NCBI RefSeq assembly: GCF_003388735.1
Contig: NZ_QUBQ01000001.1
Location: forward strand, 1,860,001 to 1,924,000
Reading direction: 5' to 3'
Source of the DNA: Paenibacillus paeoniae
GTDB lineage: Bacteria; Bacillota; Bacilli; Paenibacillales; Paenibacillaceae
Length of the DNA stretch: 64,000 nucleotides
Part shown: one piece after another, positions 16,252-24,221 of the stretch
Position numbering within the stretch: position 1 is the first letter of the stretch
Layout: each line of letters begins with the position of its first letter
The notes under the pieces: model-generated
What the model saw: only the letters and a program-made list of their open reading frames with translations
Database searches by the model: none
What the model was told of the DNA's origin: nothing
Position numbers and translations under genes: made by a program

Positions 16252-16704
16252 TTAGCGGCCATGCCGTCCATGACACTTCGAGTTCTCCTGGGCGATCAAC
16301 ACCATCTTCTCCAATACGTCCGTCGCAATGCGGGCGTCACCTGGGTCCATCTTGTCTATATAGGCTCCGACAATTTGTTCGCGCAAGGCTTGAGCTTTCT
16401 CTAATATGTCTTTGCCGGTTGGCGTGAGCTCGACCAGAATGACTCTTCGGTCATCCTTATCATGGGTTCGCACCACGTAGTCCGATTTCACCAATCGATC
16501 AATCATTACCGTTACCGCGCTTGGCTTGACATCCAGCTTCTCAGCCAGTTCCGTCAATCGGCATCTCTCGCTCTGATTGATGTAATGAAGCATGTACATC
16601 TGCGTCCCTGTCACTTGGGAATCAAGACGATCCACGATTTCAGAAACAAATAGCCGATTAAGCTGCGTCAATGAACGTTGGAAACGACTGACGAGCGTTG
16701 GCAT
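16252..16704 (-). CDS. MarR-family transcriptional regulator
   Basis: About 150 residues from the ATG at 16704, placed behind AAAGGAGGTG; the frame runs on to 16722, but that ATG has no ribosome site. The winged-helix core is visible: LTELAEKLDVKPSAVTVMID (recognition helix) followed by the wing RTHDKDDRRVILVELTPTG, with dimerisation helices on both sides. It probably represses itself and the MFS pump downstream and is released by a pump substrate. Direct repeats and an AT palindrome lie directly upstream. Confidence 0.9.
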   Translation of the reverse strand: MPTLVSRFQRSLTQLNRLFVSEIVDRLDSQVTGTQMYMLHYINQSERCRLTELAEKLDVKPSAVTVMIDRLVKSDYVVRTHDKDDRRVILVELTPTGKDILEKAQALREQIVGAYIDKMDPGDARIATDVLEKMVLIAQENSKCHGRHGR

Positions 16705-16726
16705 AGAGACACCTCCTTTCATTTAG

Positions 16727-16777
16727 CTTAGAACTATAAACCTTAGAACTATATATTTAAACTATTTAAATAATAGT
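16727..16777. promoter_or_regulatory. Candidate MarR operator region
   Basis: The 12-mer CTTAGAACTATA occurs twice (16727-16738 and 16742-16753), 15 bp apart, followed by an AT-rich imperfect palindrome ending at 16777 (TTTAAACTATTTAAA core). The position right upstream of marR fits autoregulation. Confidence 0.5.
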
Positions 16778-16883
16778 CCGCTTCCTTTCCGCTGTCAAGC
16801 GCCTAAATGTAAGATTATTTTCGCCAGAATGGTGAAAGCGAATACAGATTCAAGCTTGTGACGCCAACCGAACCCCATAAGAA

Positions 16884-16914
16884 AAGGATACCCTCCACTA
16901 TGGAAGATATCCTT
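16884..16914 (-). terminator. Terminator of the ectoine operon
   Basis: AAGGATA (16884-16890) pairs with TATCCTT (16908-16914), with CTCCA/TGGAAG pairing inside. On the minus strand TTTTC follows. It lies 10 bp past the last gene of the unit. Confidence 0.75.
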
Positions 16915-16923
16915 GTTCATCCG

Positions 16924-17448
16924 TTATTTCTCAAGCAGCTTTGCCCAGAATCCGCCGCGGAAATGCCGCGGCTCATGCGAGATGACGAACGCTTTGGGCG
17001 CAACAGACGATATAGCATCCAGCAGCTTCTTCTCCGCACTTCGCTTCACCAGAACCTGCATGACGAGCCTCGGTCCGTTCCGTCCTTCTCCCTGCCATAC
17101 CGTTACACCATAGCCGCTCGCCCGAAGCTGGTCGGGCAAGCTGGTATTAAGCGTGTCCGCGATAACCTGTACAACGGAATAACCTAGCGCCAATGCTTCC
17201 TCGATTCGACTGCCCAGATAGACGCCCAGTCCGAAGCCAATGCAATAGGCCGCCATATAGATTGGTGTGGACAGATTGTTCAACACAAGCTGCAAACCTA
17301 CCAGATAGACGAATACTTCCACTGTTGAGAGAAGTGCAGCGGCTGTCCGTTTCCCTTTAATGACTAGAATTAGCCTAAGCGTGAACATAGAGACGTACGT
17401 TATGTTAATGCCCAGAATAAGGGCAATGATCCAGACTGGATTCGTCAT
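16924..17448 (-). CDS. UPF0316 / DUF2179-type membrane protein coupled to ectD
   Basis: 174 residues. Three N-terminal helices (about 5-28, 38-58 and 63-82) are followed by a soluble tail of about 85 residues containing YSVVQVIADTLNTSLPDQLR, an YGVTVWQGEGRNGPRLVM strand pair and a C-terminal FVISHEPRHFRGGFW. This is the UPF0316 (YebE-like) layout, in which the tail is a DUF2179 ferredoxin-like domain. Its ATG shares one base with the ectD stop (TGATG), so translation is coupled to ectoine hydroxylase and it is the last gene of the operon. Function unknown; a role in osmotic sensing or solute handling is inferred only from position. Confidence 0.8.
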   Translation of the reverse strand: MTNPVWIIALILGINITYVSMFTLRLILVIKGKRTAAALLSTVEVFVYLVGLQLVLNNLSTPIYMAAYCIGFGLGVYLGSRIEEALALGYSVVQVIADTLNTSLPDQLRASGYGVTVWQGEGRNGPRLVMQVLVKRSAEKKLLDAISSVAPKAFVISHEPRHFRGGFWAKLLEK

Positions 17449-18347
17449 CAGGCTCGTGTCGCAATGAAAGAGGGCCTCGGGCTTTGCCCGGAATACGGCT
17501 TAACAAGCCGGTTGTCCACACTGTTATAGACCAGAAATACATTGCTGCGAGGGAACGGAGAGATGTTGCTGCTAGACCCGTGCATGAGGTTGCAATCGAA
17601 CAAGAGGACAGAACCTGCTTTGCCGACCGGCATCTGAATGCCCTTCTCATCAGCCAAGCTGCGGAGGCTGTCGTGGTCGGGAACGCCATACTCCTGCTTG
17701 CGAAGCGACTCCTTGAAGTGGTCATCTGGCGTTTGGCCCACACAAGAGATGAACGTTTTGTGAGAACCGGGAATAACCATTAGCGGACCGTTATAAGCGT
17801 AATTGTCGCTTAAGGCGATTGAGCAGCTAAGAGCGCGCATGCCCGGCATGCCATCCTCCACATGCCACGTCTCGAAATCCGAATGCCAATAAAACTCTTT
17901 CCCGGTAAAGCCCGGCTTAAAGTTTATGCGTGATTGATGAATATACGTATCCGAACCGAGCAAATACGACGTGATCGCTTTCAGCTTCGGATGGTTCGAC
18001 AGATCCTGGTATATCGCATTATGCTCATGCACCGCAAACACCGATCTGACTTCCCGACTCTCCGGTTCTCGTATGACATGTGCAGCTTCCTGATCACGGT
18101 AAGCTTCTTGCAGTCTGCTCAGTTCATTTTTCCATAGAGACAGCTCTTGGTCTGAAAAGAATTGCTCCAAAAACAAATAGCCATTCCGCTCGTAGAAGGA
18201 GGATTGCACTTCTGTAAGGGGACCCTCTGATGTCCATTCGCTATAAACAACAGGATCCCTCCGATCCAATCTGACGGGAACTTCATCTATCCGGGAAGGA
18301 TAGCGGTCGCTTGCGATTATCGTATTCGCTCGGTTGCTATTCATCAT
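17448..18347 (-). CDS. ectD: Ectoine hydroxylase EctD (Fe(II)/2-oxoglutarate dioxygenase)
   Basis: 299 residues. It converts ectoine to 5-hydroxyectoine with O2, Fe(II) and 2-oxoglutarate in the cytoplasm. The EctD signature FYWHSDFETWHVEDGMP carries the first His and the Asp of the iron triad, and NLMHGSSSNIS gives the second His. SQSRINFKPG-type residues upstream and the Arg near SNVFLVYNS fit ectoine and 2-oxoglutarate binding. Length is normal for the family. AAGGAG precedes tandem ATG codons at 18347/18344. It follows ectC by 48 bp and is coupled to the UPF0316 gene. The organism should therefore accumulate hydroxyectoine under heat or salt stress. Confidence 0.93.
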   Translation of the reverse strand: MMNSNRANTIIASDRYPSRIDEVPVRLDRRDPVVYSEWTSEGPLTEVQSSFYERNGYLFLEQFFSDQELSLWKNELSRLQEAYRDQEAAHVIREPESREVRSVFAVHEHNAIYQDLSNHPKLKAITSYLLGSDTYIHQSRINFKPGFTGKEFYWHSDFETWHVEDGMPGMRALSCSIALSDNYAYNGPLMVIPGSHKTFISCVGQTPDDHFKESLRKQEYGVPDHDSLRSLADEKGIQMPVGKAGSVLLFDCNLMHGSSSNISPFPRSNVFLVYNSVDNRLVKPYSGQSPRPSFIATRA

Positions 18348-18395
18348 CCATCAGCTCCTTTTTCATTTCATTTAGACTTATGAGGCATGTCTTCG

Positions 18396-18797
18396 TTATC
18401 GCGATACCCTACTCTCCTCGTCTACTAGAGGATAGACGCCGTCCTGATCGTGTACTTCAGCTCCTGTAAGCGGAGGATTGAAGACGCATACCATACGAAG
18501 CTGGCTTCTCGCTCGCAGCAGATGCTTTTCATGACCATCCAGCGCATACAGCATGCCGGGAGCAATCGGATAGGTCCCTCCCCCTATCACTTCAATCTCT
18601 CCTTCCCCTTCGATGCAATAAACAGCCTCCACATGATTACGGTACCAGATGAGAGTTTCCGTTCCCGCCTTGATAATTGTGTCGTGCATGGAGAAGCCCA
18701 TCCCGTCCTTCTTCAGCAGCAGACGCCTGGAGTTCCACGTTGGCGTATCAATATCATGATTTGTTCCCTTAATCTCAGCCAGTTGCTTGACAATCAT
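18396..18797 (-). CDS. ectC: L-ectoine synthase EctC
   Basis: 133 residues, a small cupin that closes N-gamma-acetyl-diaminobutyrate to ectoine by loss of water. The opening MIVKQLAEIKGTNHDIDT is nearly diagnostic. WNSRRLLLKKDGMGFSMHDT and YRNHVEAVYCIEGEGEIE form the cupin barrel; Glu, Tyr and His residues of the iron site (E in EAVYCIEGE, H in GHEKHLLR) are in place. ATG with GGAG upstream. It sits 32 bp behind ectB in the ectABCD order. Confidence 0.95.
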   Translation of the reverse strand: MIVKQLAEIKGTNHDIDTPTWNSRRLLLKKDGMGFSMHDTIIKAGTETLIWYRNHVEAVYCIEGEGEIEVIGGGTYPIAPGMLYALDGHEKHLLRARSQLRMVCVFNPPLTGAEVHDQDGVYPLVDEESRVSR

Positions 18798-18829
18798 CTC
18801 GCATCACTCCACCTTTTCCCTTCGATTTC

Positions 18830-20155
18830 TCAGCCTTTCATTTGCATAGCAGCTTTGGGCATTATGCCCGTATACATATCAACCAGAGCTGACTCCATCT
18901 TCTGCAATCCCTTCTGCAACATTTCAGCTTCTATTGTCAATGGGGGCATAAGCTTTGCCACTTCATCATGCGGCCCTGATGTCTCCATAATGACGCCTCG
19001 TTCAAAGAGCAGCTTACATAAGCGGGAGGCATCTTCCGGCTGCTGGAATACAAGGCCTTGAATCATTCCTTTGCCTCGGATTTCGATAATTTTGTCGCTA
19101 TAGCGGGAAGCCATACGGCTAAGGAAGTCCCTTATGACTTCCGCATGATTCCGAATTTGTTTCGCTAATCGATCATCATCCCAATAGCGGAGTGCTTCGG
19201 ATGCCGCGATGAATGCCAGATTGTTGCCGCGGAACGTCCCATTATGCTCGCCCGGCTTCCAGATATCATGCTCCGGCTTGATTAGCGTAAGCGCCATTGG
19301 CAATCCGTAGCCTCCGATCGACTTGGACAGACATACAATATCCGGCTGAATGCCGGATGACTCAAAGCTGAAGAATGTACCAGTACGGCCGCATCCCATC
19401 TGCACATCATCAATGATGAGCAGGATGCCGTTATCTCGGCATATACGCTCCAGACTGCGCAGCCATTTGCCGCTTGCAGCTGCCAAGCCGCCCTCGCCTT
19501 GCAACGTTTCCACAATGACAGCCGCCGGGGAGTCCAGGCCGCTTCCGGGGTCTTGCAGCAGCTTCTCCAGCAGCGCTGTCGTATCCACGAGCGGACCCAG
19601 ATATCCGTCATAGGGCAGGAAAGTCGTGCCGCTTAGCGGCAACCCGGCACCTCCCCTCTTGAAAGCGTTCCCTGTGGCCGACAATGATCCCAGCGACATG
19701 CCATGGAAAGCGTTCGTGAAGCAGACGATATTAGTTCTTCCCGTTACCTTGCGGGCGATTTTGAAGGCACTCTCTACTGAATTCGTACCGGTAGGACCAG
19801 GGAACATCACTTTGTAACACAACCCGCGCCGCTTCAGAATCGTCTCCTGGAAGCGAAGCAGGAATGTTTCCTTCGCATCTGTCGCCATATCCAGACTGTG
19901 GGTAATGCCATCCTCCAGCAAATAATCAATAAGCTTGGTTCGAATATGCGGGTTGTTATGTCCGTAGTTCAATGCGCCAGCGCCGGCAAAAAAATCGATA
20001 TATGTCTTTCCGTTGCGGTCATGCAGCATCGCATTGCTGCCTTTGGTGAAGACGGTTTGGAAGCTTCGGCAGTAGCTTCTAACTTCAGATTCCAGTCTAT
20101 CGAATACGTTCAGCGAACGTTTCGTCTGAGCATTCTTTTTAATCAATTCCGTCAT
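18830..20155 (-). CDS. ectB: Diaminobutyrate-2-oxoglutarate aminotransferase EctB
   Basis: About 441 residues. A PLP class III aminotransferase that makes L-2,4-diaminobutyrate from aspartate semialdehyde and glutamate, the first step toward ectoine. It starts with NVFDRLESEVRSYCRSFQTV, typical of EctB. The PLP site shows GPTGTNSVESAFKIAR (phosphate loop), IIDDVQMGCGRTG (Asp to the pyridine N) and CLSKSIGGYGLPMA with the Schiff-base Lys. The ATG at 20155 is preferred over the one at 20161 because AGGAGG is then 6 nt away. It is 27 bp or so behind ectA. Confidence 0.95.
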   Translation of the reverse strand: MTELIKKNAQTKRSLNVFDRLESEVRSYCRSFQTVFTKGSNAMLHDRNGKTYIDFFAGAGALNYGHNNPHIRTKLIDYLLEDGITHSLDMATDAKETFLLRFQETILKRRGLCYKVMFPGPTGTNSVESAFKIARKVTGRTNIVCFTNAFHGMSLGSLSATGNAFKRGGAGLPLSGTTFLPYDGYLGPLVDTTALLEKLLQDPGSGLDSPAAVIVETLQGEGGLAAASGKWLRSLERICRDNGILLIIDDVQMGCGRTGTFFSFESSGIQPDIVCLSKSIGGYGLPMALTLIKPEHDIWKPGEHNGTFRGNNLAFIAASEALRYWDDDRLAKQIRNHAEVIRDFLSRMASRYSDKIIEIRGKGMIQGLVFQQPEDASRLCKLLFERGVIMETSGPHDEVAKLMPPLTIEAEMLQKGLQKMESALVDMYTGIMPKAAMQMKG

Positions 20156-20188
20156 AGTCATCCTCCTTTGTTGGGAAACGGGGGGAGA

Positions 20189-20695
20189 TTAATTGTCCAT
20201 AGCAATTGGGCCAATCCGAAACATCAGCTCAGTCTCATGAGCTTCAGGAAACATGGAGGCCTCATAGCGCTCCGAAATCTTGCATTCACTCTCGAGTTCG
20301 CGAGCCATGGACACGAACAAGCTGCGTGAAGCCATGTTCCCCGGACTGATTGTAGCTTCGATATAATGAATAGTGTCGTTGCTGTTGCGCGAGATCACTT
20401 CCTTGAGCAGCAAGCTGCCGATCCCATTGCCTCTTCGAACAGGATCTACGGCAATTTGCCAGACGAACAGTGTATCCGGTTGCTCCGGTTTTCGGAATGC
20501 GGACAGAAATCCGCACATGCGTCCATCCTGCTCGGCTATACAGCATGTCTCACTGAACATGTCGCATAGCATCAAATAACAATATGCCGAGTTGACATCC
20601 AGTCCGCCAGCACGTTTGACCAGCTTCCATATGCCTTGGCCGTCTTCGATCGTCGGCTTGCGGTAGATAACCTTTGATGCATGGCTCCCATTCAT
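20189..20695 (-). CDS. ectA: L-2,4-diaminobutyric acid acetyltransferase EctA
   Basis: 168 residues, a GNAT enzyme that acetylates diaminobutyrate at N-gamma. YRKPTIEDGQGIWKLVKRAG and LDVNSAYCYLMLCDMFSETC are EctA-specific stretches that bind the substrate; LFVWQIAVDPVRRGNGIGSL is the acetyl-CoA loop, and IEATISPGNMASRSLF follows. ATG behind GGAGGTG. It begins 11 bp behind ehuA, which ties synthesis to the uptake system in one transcript. Normal length. Confidence 0.95.
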   Translation of the reverse strand: MNGSHASKVIYRKPTIEDGQGIWKLVKRAGGLDVNSAYCYLMLCDMFSETCCIAEQDGRMCGFLSAFRKPEQPDTLFVWQIAVDPVRRGNGIGSLLLKEVISRNSNDTIHYIEATISPGNMASRSLFVSMARELESECKISERYEASMFPEAHETELMFRIGPIAMDN

Positions 20696-20706
20696 GAAAT
20701 CACCTC

Positions 20707-21564
20707 CTAAAGCCGGCTTAGAAAGGTACGAAGCCGCTCACTTTGGGGCCGTTCGAAGATATCCTCGGGCGTCCCCTCCTCGACGATAAGCCCTTCCGCC
20801 CCGAAGATAACCCGATCGGCAACTTCTCTTGCAAAATCCATCTCATGAGTAATGAGCATCATCGCCGTCTCGCCTTCCTTGGCGATTTCCTTAATAACTG
20901 CGAGCACTTCCCCTACAAGCTCAGGGTCCAGGGCGGAAGTAACCTCATCGAAGACCACGACCTTGGGTCTCATCACCAGCGCTCTGGCGATCGCCACGCG
21001 CTGCTTCTGTCCGCCCGATAACTGCGACGGATAGTTGCGCAGCTTGTCGAGCAGTCCTACCTTCTCCAGCATGGATTCGGCCCGCCCGATTGCTTCCTCT
21101 TTGGATAAGTTCAGTACGGACGTAAGCGCCAATGTCACATTGCGCTCCACCGTCAGGTGGGGAAACAGATTGAAATGCTGGAACACCATGCCCACCTTCT
21201 CCCGGATGCTCCGAAGATGAGCTTCGTTCGCCGCCTTCCAGTTGCCCCTCTTGTCTTTCATTTGCCAGATGGGCTCGTTATCAATCGTTAACGTCCCTGT
21301 CGTCGGTTGCTCCAGCGTCATCAGCATTCGACCCAATGTCGTTTTGCCGGAGCCGCTAGGACCGATGAAAGCCAGCTTTTCTCCCGCATGCAGCCGAAGA
21401 TCAATCCCTTTAATGACTTCCAGGTCGCCAAATGATTTGGTCACACCGCGGTATTCCACCAGCGGCTCGCTCTCATCCTGTGCAAGGTTCAGACTATTCC
21501 TCTGCCTGGACTCACCAGACTCAGCAACTTCTGTTTGATCATGCGCAAACTTCGTTTCGATAAT
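20707..21564 (-). CDS. ehuA: Ectoine/hydroxyectoine ABC transporter ATP-binding protein EhuA
   Basis: Polar-amino-acid-type ABC ATPase: Walker [11 protein letters not shown]-loop [11 protein letters not shown], signature [15 protein letters not shown], Walker [15 protein letters not shown], and H-loop LITHEMDFA. It should power the EhuC/EhuD permeases. The start is unusual. A perfect AAAAGGAGG lies behind the ehuD stop, and the first in-frame codon 7 nt away is ATT at 21564; no ATG, GTG or TTG exists until the GTG at 21459, which has no ribosome site. The ATT start would add 35 residues, Glu/Gln/Ser-rich, before the ABC domain. If the GTG is the true start the gene is 20707-21459. Confidence 0.88.
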   Translation of the reverse strand: MIETKFAHDQTEVAESGESRQRNSLNLAQDESEPLVEYRGVTKSFGDLEVIKGIDLRLHAGEKLAFIGPSGSGKTTLGRMLMTLEQPTTGTLTIDNEPIWQMKDKRGNWKAANEAHLRSIREKVGMVFQHFNLFPHLTVERNVTLALTSVLNLSKEEAIGRAESMLEKVGLLDKLRNYPSQLSGGQKQRVAIARALVMRPKVVVFDEVTSALDPELVGEVLAVIKEIAKEGETAMMLITHEMDFAREVADRVIFGAEGLIVEEGTPEDIFERPQSERLRTFLSRL

Positions 21565-21579
21565 GACGCTCCCTCCTTT

Positions 21580-22242
21580 TTATGCCGATGGCCGTCTGCC
21601 CCATCTCTTCTCAAGCCGTGCAACGAGCAAGGACATCATGAGGCTGCATACGATAAAGATAATGCCCACAATGGTAAAAGGCTCGAATACCCGATAAGTG
21701 ACGGAAGCTTCATTCTTGGCGCGCAGCAGCAGCTCGACATAAGTGATAGCGGACAGCGTTGGCGTTTCTTTGAAGATGACGATTAGATAATTGCCCATAA
21801 TGGGCAGCACCGGCGGGATCGCTTGCGGCAGCACAATGGAGAACCATGTCCGCCTCTTAGATAAATTCAATGCGGTCGCCGCTTCCCATTGTCCCTTCGG
21901 CAATGCATCAATCCCGGATCGGTACACCTCCGACATATACGTGGAGTAATGCAGTCCGAGGCCGATTGCCCCGGTCCAAAACGCCGTCATCGAAACCGGC
22001 ACGAGCATCGGCAAGCTATAATACAAGAAAAACAATTGCACGAGCAGCGGCGTGCTGCGGATGAAATGCGCCACGCTGCTTGCCACACGTCTTACCGAAG
22101 CGAATCGCGAACGGATCAGCGCAGCGATCAGAAGTCCTACCGTCGACGCAATAACGAATCCGCAAGCCGCAGCCAATAAAGCGGCGGGAAGCGCGCGCAA
22201 CAGAATGACGCTAACGTCCATTGCATAATCCCAGCTCCACAT
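21580..22242 (-). CDS. ehuD: Ectoine/hydroxyectoine ABC transporter permease EhuD
   Basis: 220 residues with about five helices, of the His/Glu/polar amino acid permease family. The EAA loop YRSGIDALPKGQWEAATALN contacts the ATPase, followed by IVLPQAIPPVLPIMGNYLIV. It should form the membrane channel with EhuC. ATG behind GGAGGTG, 4 bp after ehuC. The assignment as ectoine permease rests on EhuB and on the adjoining ect genes; by itself it would be a generic polar amino acid permease. Confidence 0.88.
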   Translation of the reverse strand: MWSWDYAMDVSVILLRALPAALLAAACGFVIASTVGLLIAALIRSRFASVRRVASSVAHFIRSTPLLVQLFFLYYSLPMLVPVSMTAFWTGAIGLGLHYSTYMSEVYRSGIDALPKGQWEAATALNLSKRRTWFSIVLPQAIPPVLPIMGNYLIVIFKETPTLSAITYVELLLRAKNEASVTYRVFEPFTIVGIIFIVCSLMMSLLVARLEKRWGRRPSA

Positions 22243-22246
22243 CGCT

Positions 22247-22897
22247 TCACCTCCAGGCTGTGAGCTTGCGCTCCAGCCACTTTACCGGAGCCGCAATACA
22301 GGACGCGAGCACATAATAAATGAGCAGCAGCAGCCCGAAGATGATCGGCGTATCGGTATAGTAATTATTGCGAAGAATCATCGCCTCATAGGTCAAATCC
22401 GCCATCGTAATGAAATAGACAAGTGAGGTCGCCTTCAGCATTTCGATCCAGAGATTGCCCATAGGGGGCAGCATTCTTACAATCGCTTGCGGCAAAATGA
22501 CAGAGCGCATCCGGGTAAGCGGCGATAGATTGAGTGCGATGGACGCCTCATATTGTCCCTTCGGAATCGCTTGAATGGCGCTCCGTACAATCTCACCGCC
22601 ATAAGCGCCGATGTTGAGACCGATCGCCAGGACGGCAGACCAAGTTTTGGACAGCTCCAAACCCGCAATAGGCAATGCGAAATATACCCAAAACAATAAC
22701 ACCAGCAAGGAAGCGGCTCTGAACAGTTCGATGTACCCGCTCGCTAACCAGCGAACCGGCGTCAGTGAAGACAACTTGCCTAGACCAGATAACATAGCGA
22801 AGAGCATAGCGACAACACCCGACAACAGCGTAATTTTGACCGTCACCCATGCTCCCTGCATCAAATACGGAAGCCACTGGCCGATAACCTGAATCAT
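22247..22897 (-). CDS. ehuC: Ectoine/hydroxyectoine ABC transporter permease EhuC
   Basis: About 216 residues, second permease of the same type. MIQVIGQWLPYLMQGAWVTV is the standard opening of HisM/GlnP permeases. The EAA loop reads VRSAIQAIPKGQYEASIALN, followed by VILPQAIVRMLPPMGNLWIE. About five helices are seen. The ATG at 22897 lies one base behind the ehuB stop (TAAGATG), so translation is coupled; a frame extending to 22945 overlaps ehuB and is not needed. Confidence 0.88.
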   Translation of the reverse strand: MIQVIGQWLPYLMQGAWVTVKITLLSGVVAMLFAMLSGLGKLSSLTPVRWLASGYIELFRAASLLVLLFWVYFALPIAGLELSKTWSAVLAIGLNIGAYGGEIVRSAIQAIPKGQYEASIALNLSPLTRMRSVILPQAIVRMLPPMGNLWIEMLKATSLVYFITMADLTYEAMILRNNYYTDTPIIFGLLLLIYYVLASCIAAPVKWLERKLTAWR

Positions 22898-22898
22898 C

Positions 22899-23819
22899 TT
22901 ATTGCTCGCAGAGCTGCTCTGCGGTCGCGTCCCCCGGCAGCTCATGCTCCGTAAAACCGAAAGCGGTCAAAATATCCAGCAGCTCACCGTTTTCCTTCAT
23001 CTTCGCCAGCTCAGCATTGAATGCATCCCGGAATGACGTATCGTCCATACGGAATGCCGTGGCTCCGTAACCTGTTACACTGTTGCCGTCGACGAGGGGC
23101 TGCTCGAAATCCATCACTCGCTCGATCCCGGGATCGTTTGCTGCTGTCAGTCTGGAATGCAGCGCAGGACCTGTCATCGTCATGGCATCTGCCCTGCCGG
23201 ACTGCAGCGCGCTTATCGCCGCATCCTGATCGGGCACGATGACCATTTGTTTCTCCGACACGCCGGAAGCAGTCAGATAACCAATCTCTACAGCGCCGGC
23301 CATTACCGCCACCTTGGCATTCTTGTTCTCTGCGATAGCGGCATAGCTGTTAAGCCCGAGCGGGTTGCCCGATTTGACCGCCAGTCCTTCCCCGATACTG
23401 TATTCGGGATCAGCGAACAGCACAGCCGCGCAGCGATCCGGGTTAATGAACATGCCAGCCGTAATCATATCGAATCGCTTGGCATGCAAGCCCGCTACCA
23501 GAGCGGAGAATTCCGTCAACTCGCCTCTCATCTCTCCTATGTCCAGCCGTTCCAGGATGACTCGGGCAATCTCTACCGCCTCACCCGTAAGCTCACCTTT
23601 TTCATTCTTATACGCATACGGATTTTCACCTGCGAAGCCGACGGTAATATAGCCATTTTGCACCGCCCGCTCCAGTGTAGTGAGCCCCGCTCCATCTTTT
23701 CCGCCATGGTTGCCATTACCAGTACCTGTATTGGCCTCATTATTCACTCCGCATGCACCGATCAGCATGATCGTCATCAGAATGAAGGCCAACCATTTTC
23801 CGCGCAAATTGCATCCCAA
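22899..23819 (-). CDS. ehuB: Ectoine/hydroxyectoine-binding lipoprotein EhuB
   Basis: About 306 residues, a solute-binding protein of polar amino acid type (cluster F). The signal ends in a lipobox (IGAC, about residue 23) and is followed by a Gly/Asn-rich tether. ITVGFAGENPYAYKNEKGEL, GEAVEIARVILERL, and GLHAKRFDMITAGMFINPDR match the EhuB pattern closely, including the aromatic residues and Arg expected around ectoine. It would sit on the outer face of the membrane. The start is uncertain: TTG at 23819 directly abuts AAAGG, and TTG at 23807 is the alternative. First gene of the nine-gene unit. Confidence 0.9.
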   Translation of the reverse strand: MGCNLRGKWLAFILMTIMLIGACGVNNEANTGTGNGNHGGKDGAGLTTLERAVQNGYITVGFAGENPYAYKNEKGELTGEAVEIARVILERLDIGEMRGELTEFSALVAGLHAKRFDMITAGMFINPDRCAAVLFADPEYSIGEGLAVKSGNPLGLNSYAAIAENKNAKVAVMAGAVEIGYLTASGVSEKQMVIVPDQDAAISALQSGRADAMTMTGPALHSRLTAANDPGIERVMDFEQPLVDGNSVTGYGATAFRMDDTSFRDAFNAELAKMKENGELLDILTAFGFTEHELPGDATAEQLCEQ

Positions 23820-24139
23820 CCTTTCCCAGTTTTTTTGGTCACTACAAGGCTAACATGAATGCGGCCCCCGGTCATTTCCAGGAAAAGGCGATAATGTAAC
23901 GTATCATGGGGTAACTTTAGCTGAGGAAGACCCACCCCGCTTCTCCTCCTTTTTCCTTCCGCATCCTTCCTTATCGTTCCGAATAAACGAGTTTACTTAT
24001 GAGATGAAGTATGTTATATAAATAATCCTTATATATATATTCCTCATATTAATGAATTTTAATTATAATTTTTACTTATAAAAATATTGTCGAATGTTCT
24101 CCGCGTATGGCAGGATCCGCGCTTTTTTTCGCCAAAAAA
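23820..24139. other. Upstream region of the ehu-ect operon
   Basis: About 320 bp without a gene. A very AT-rich block (about 23990-24085) probably contains the operon promoter; a TATAAT is present on the minus strand near 24065, but I see no convincing -35 at the right distance and no clear sigma-B (GTTTAA / GGGTAT) pair. The GC-rich part near ehuB, with GGGGGCC and an AGGAGG-like stretch, shows no ORF with a plausible start. Confidence 0.45.
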
Positions 24140-24183
24140 AATGGCTTCCCGCCGTTGACGATACCGTCAGGCAAGAAGCCATT
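24140..24183 (-). terminator. Terminator of the lhr helicase gene
   Basis: AATGGCTTC (24140-24148) pairs with GAAGCCATT (24175-24183), and TGACG/CGTCA pair inside. On the minus strand a run of eight T residues follows. Confidence 0.85.
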
Positions 24184-24221
24184 CCTATAGTTGACCGATC
24201 ATCAAAACCTATCGTGCCATA

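Noticed and set aside
23157-23858. 233-codon open frame on the plus strand
   Set aside because: Antisense to ehuB, which is clearly coding by its lipobox and binding motifs.
23990-24085. Sigma-B promoter for the ehu-ect operon
   Set aside because: No GTTTAA-(12-15 nt)-GGGTAT pair could be found. Only AT-rich DNA with a lone -10-like box is present.
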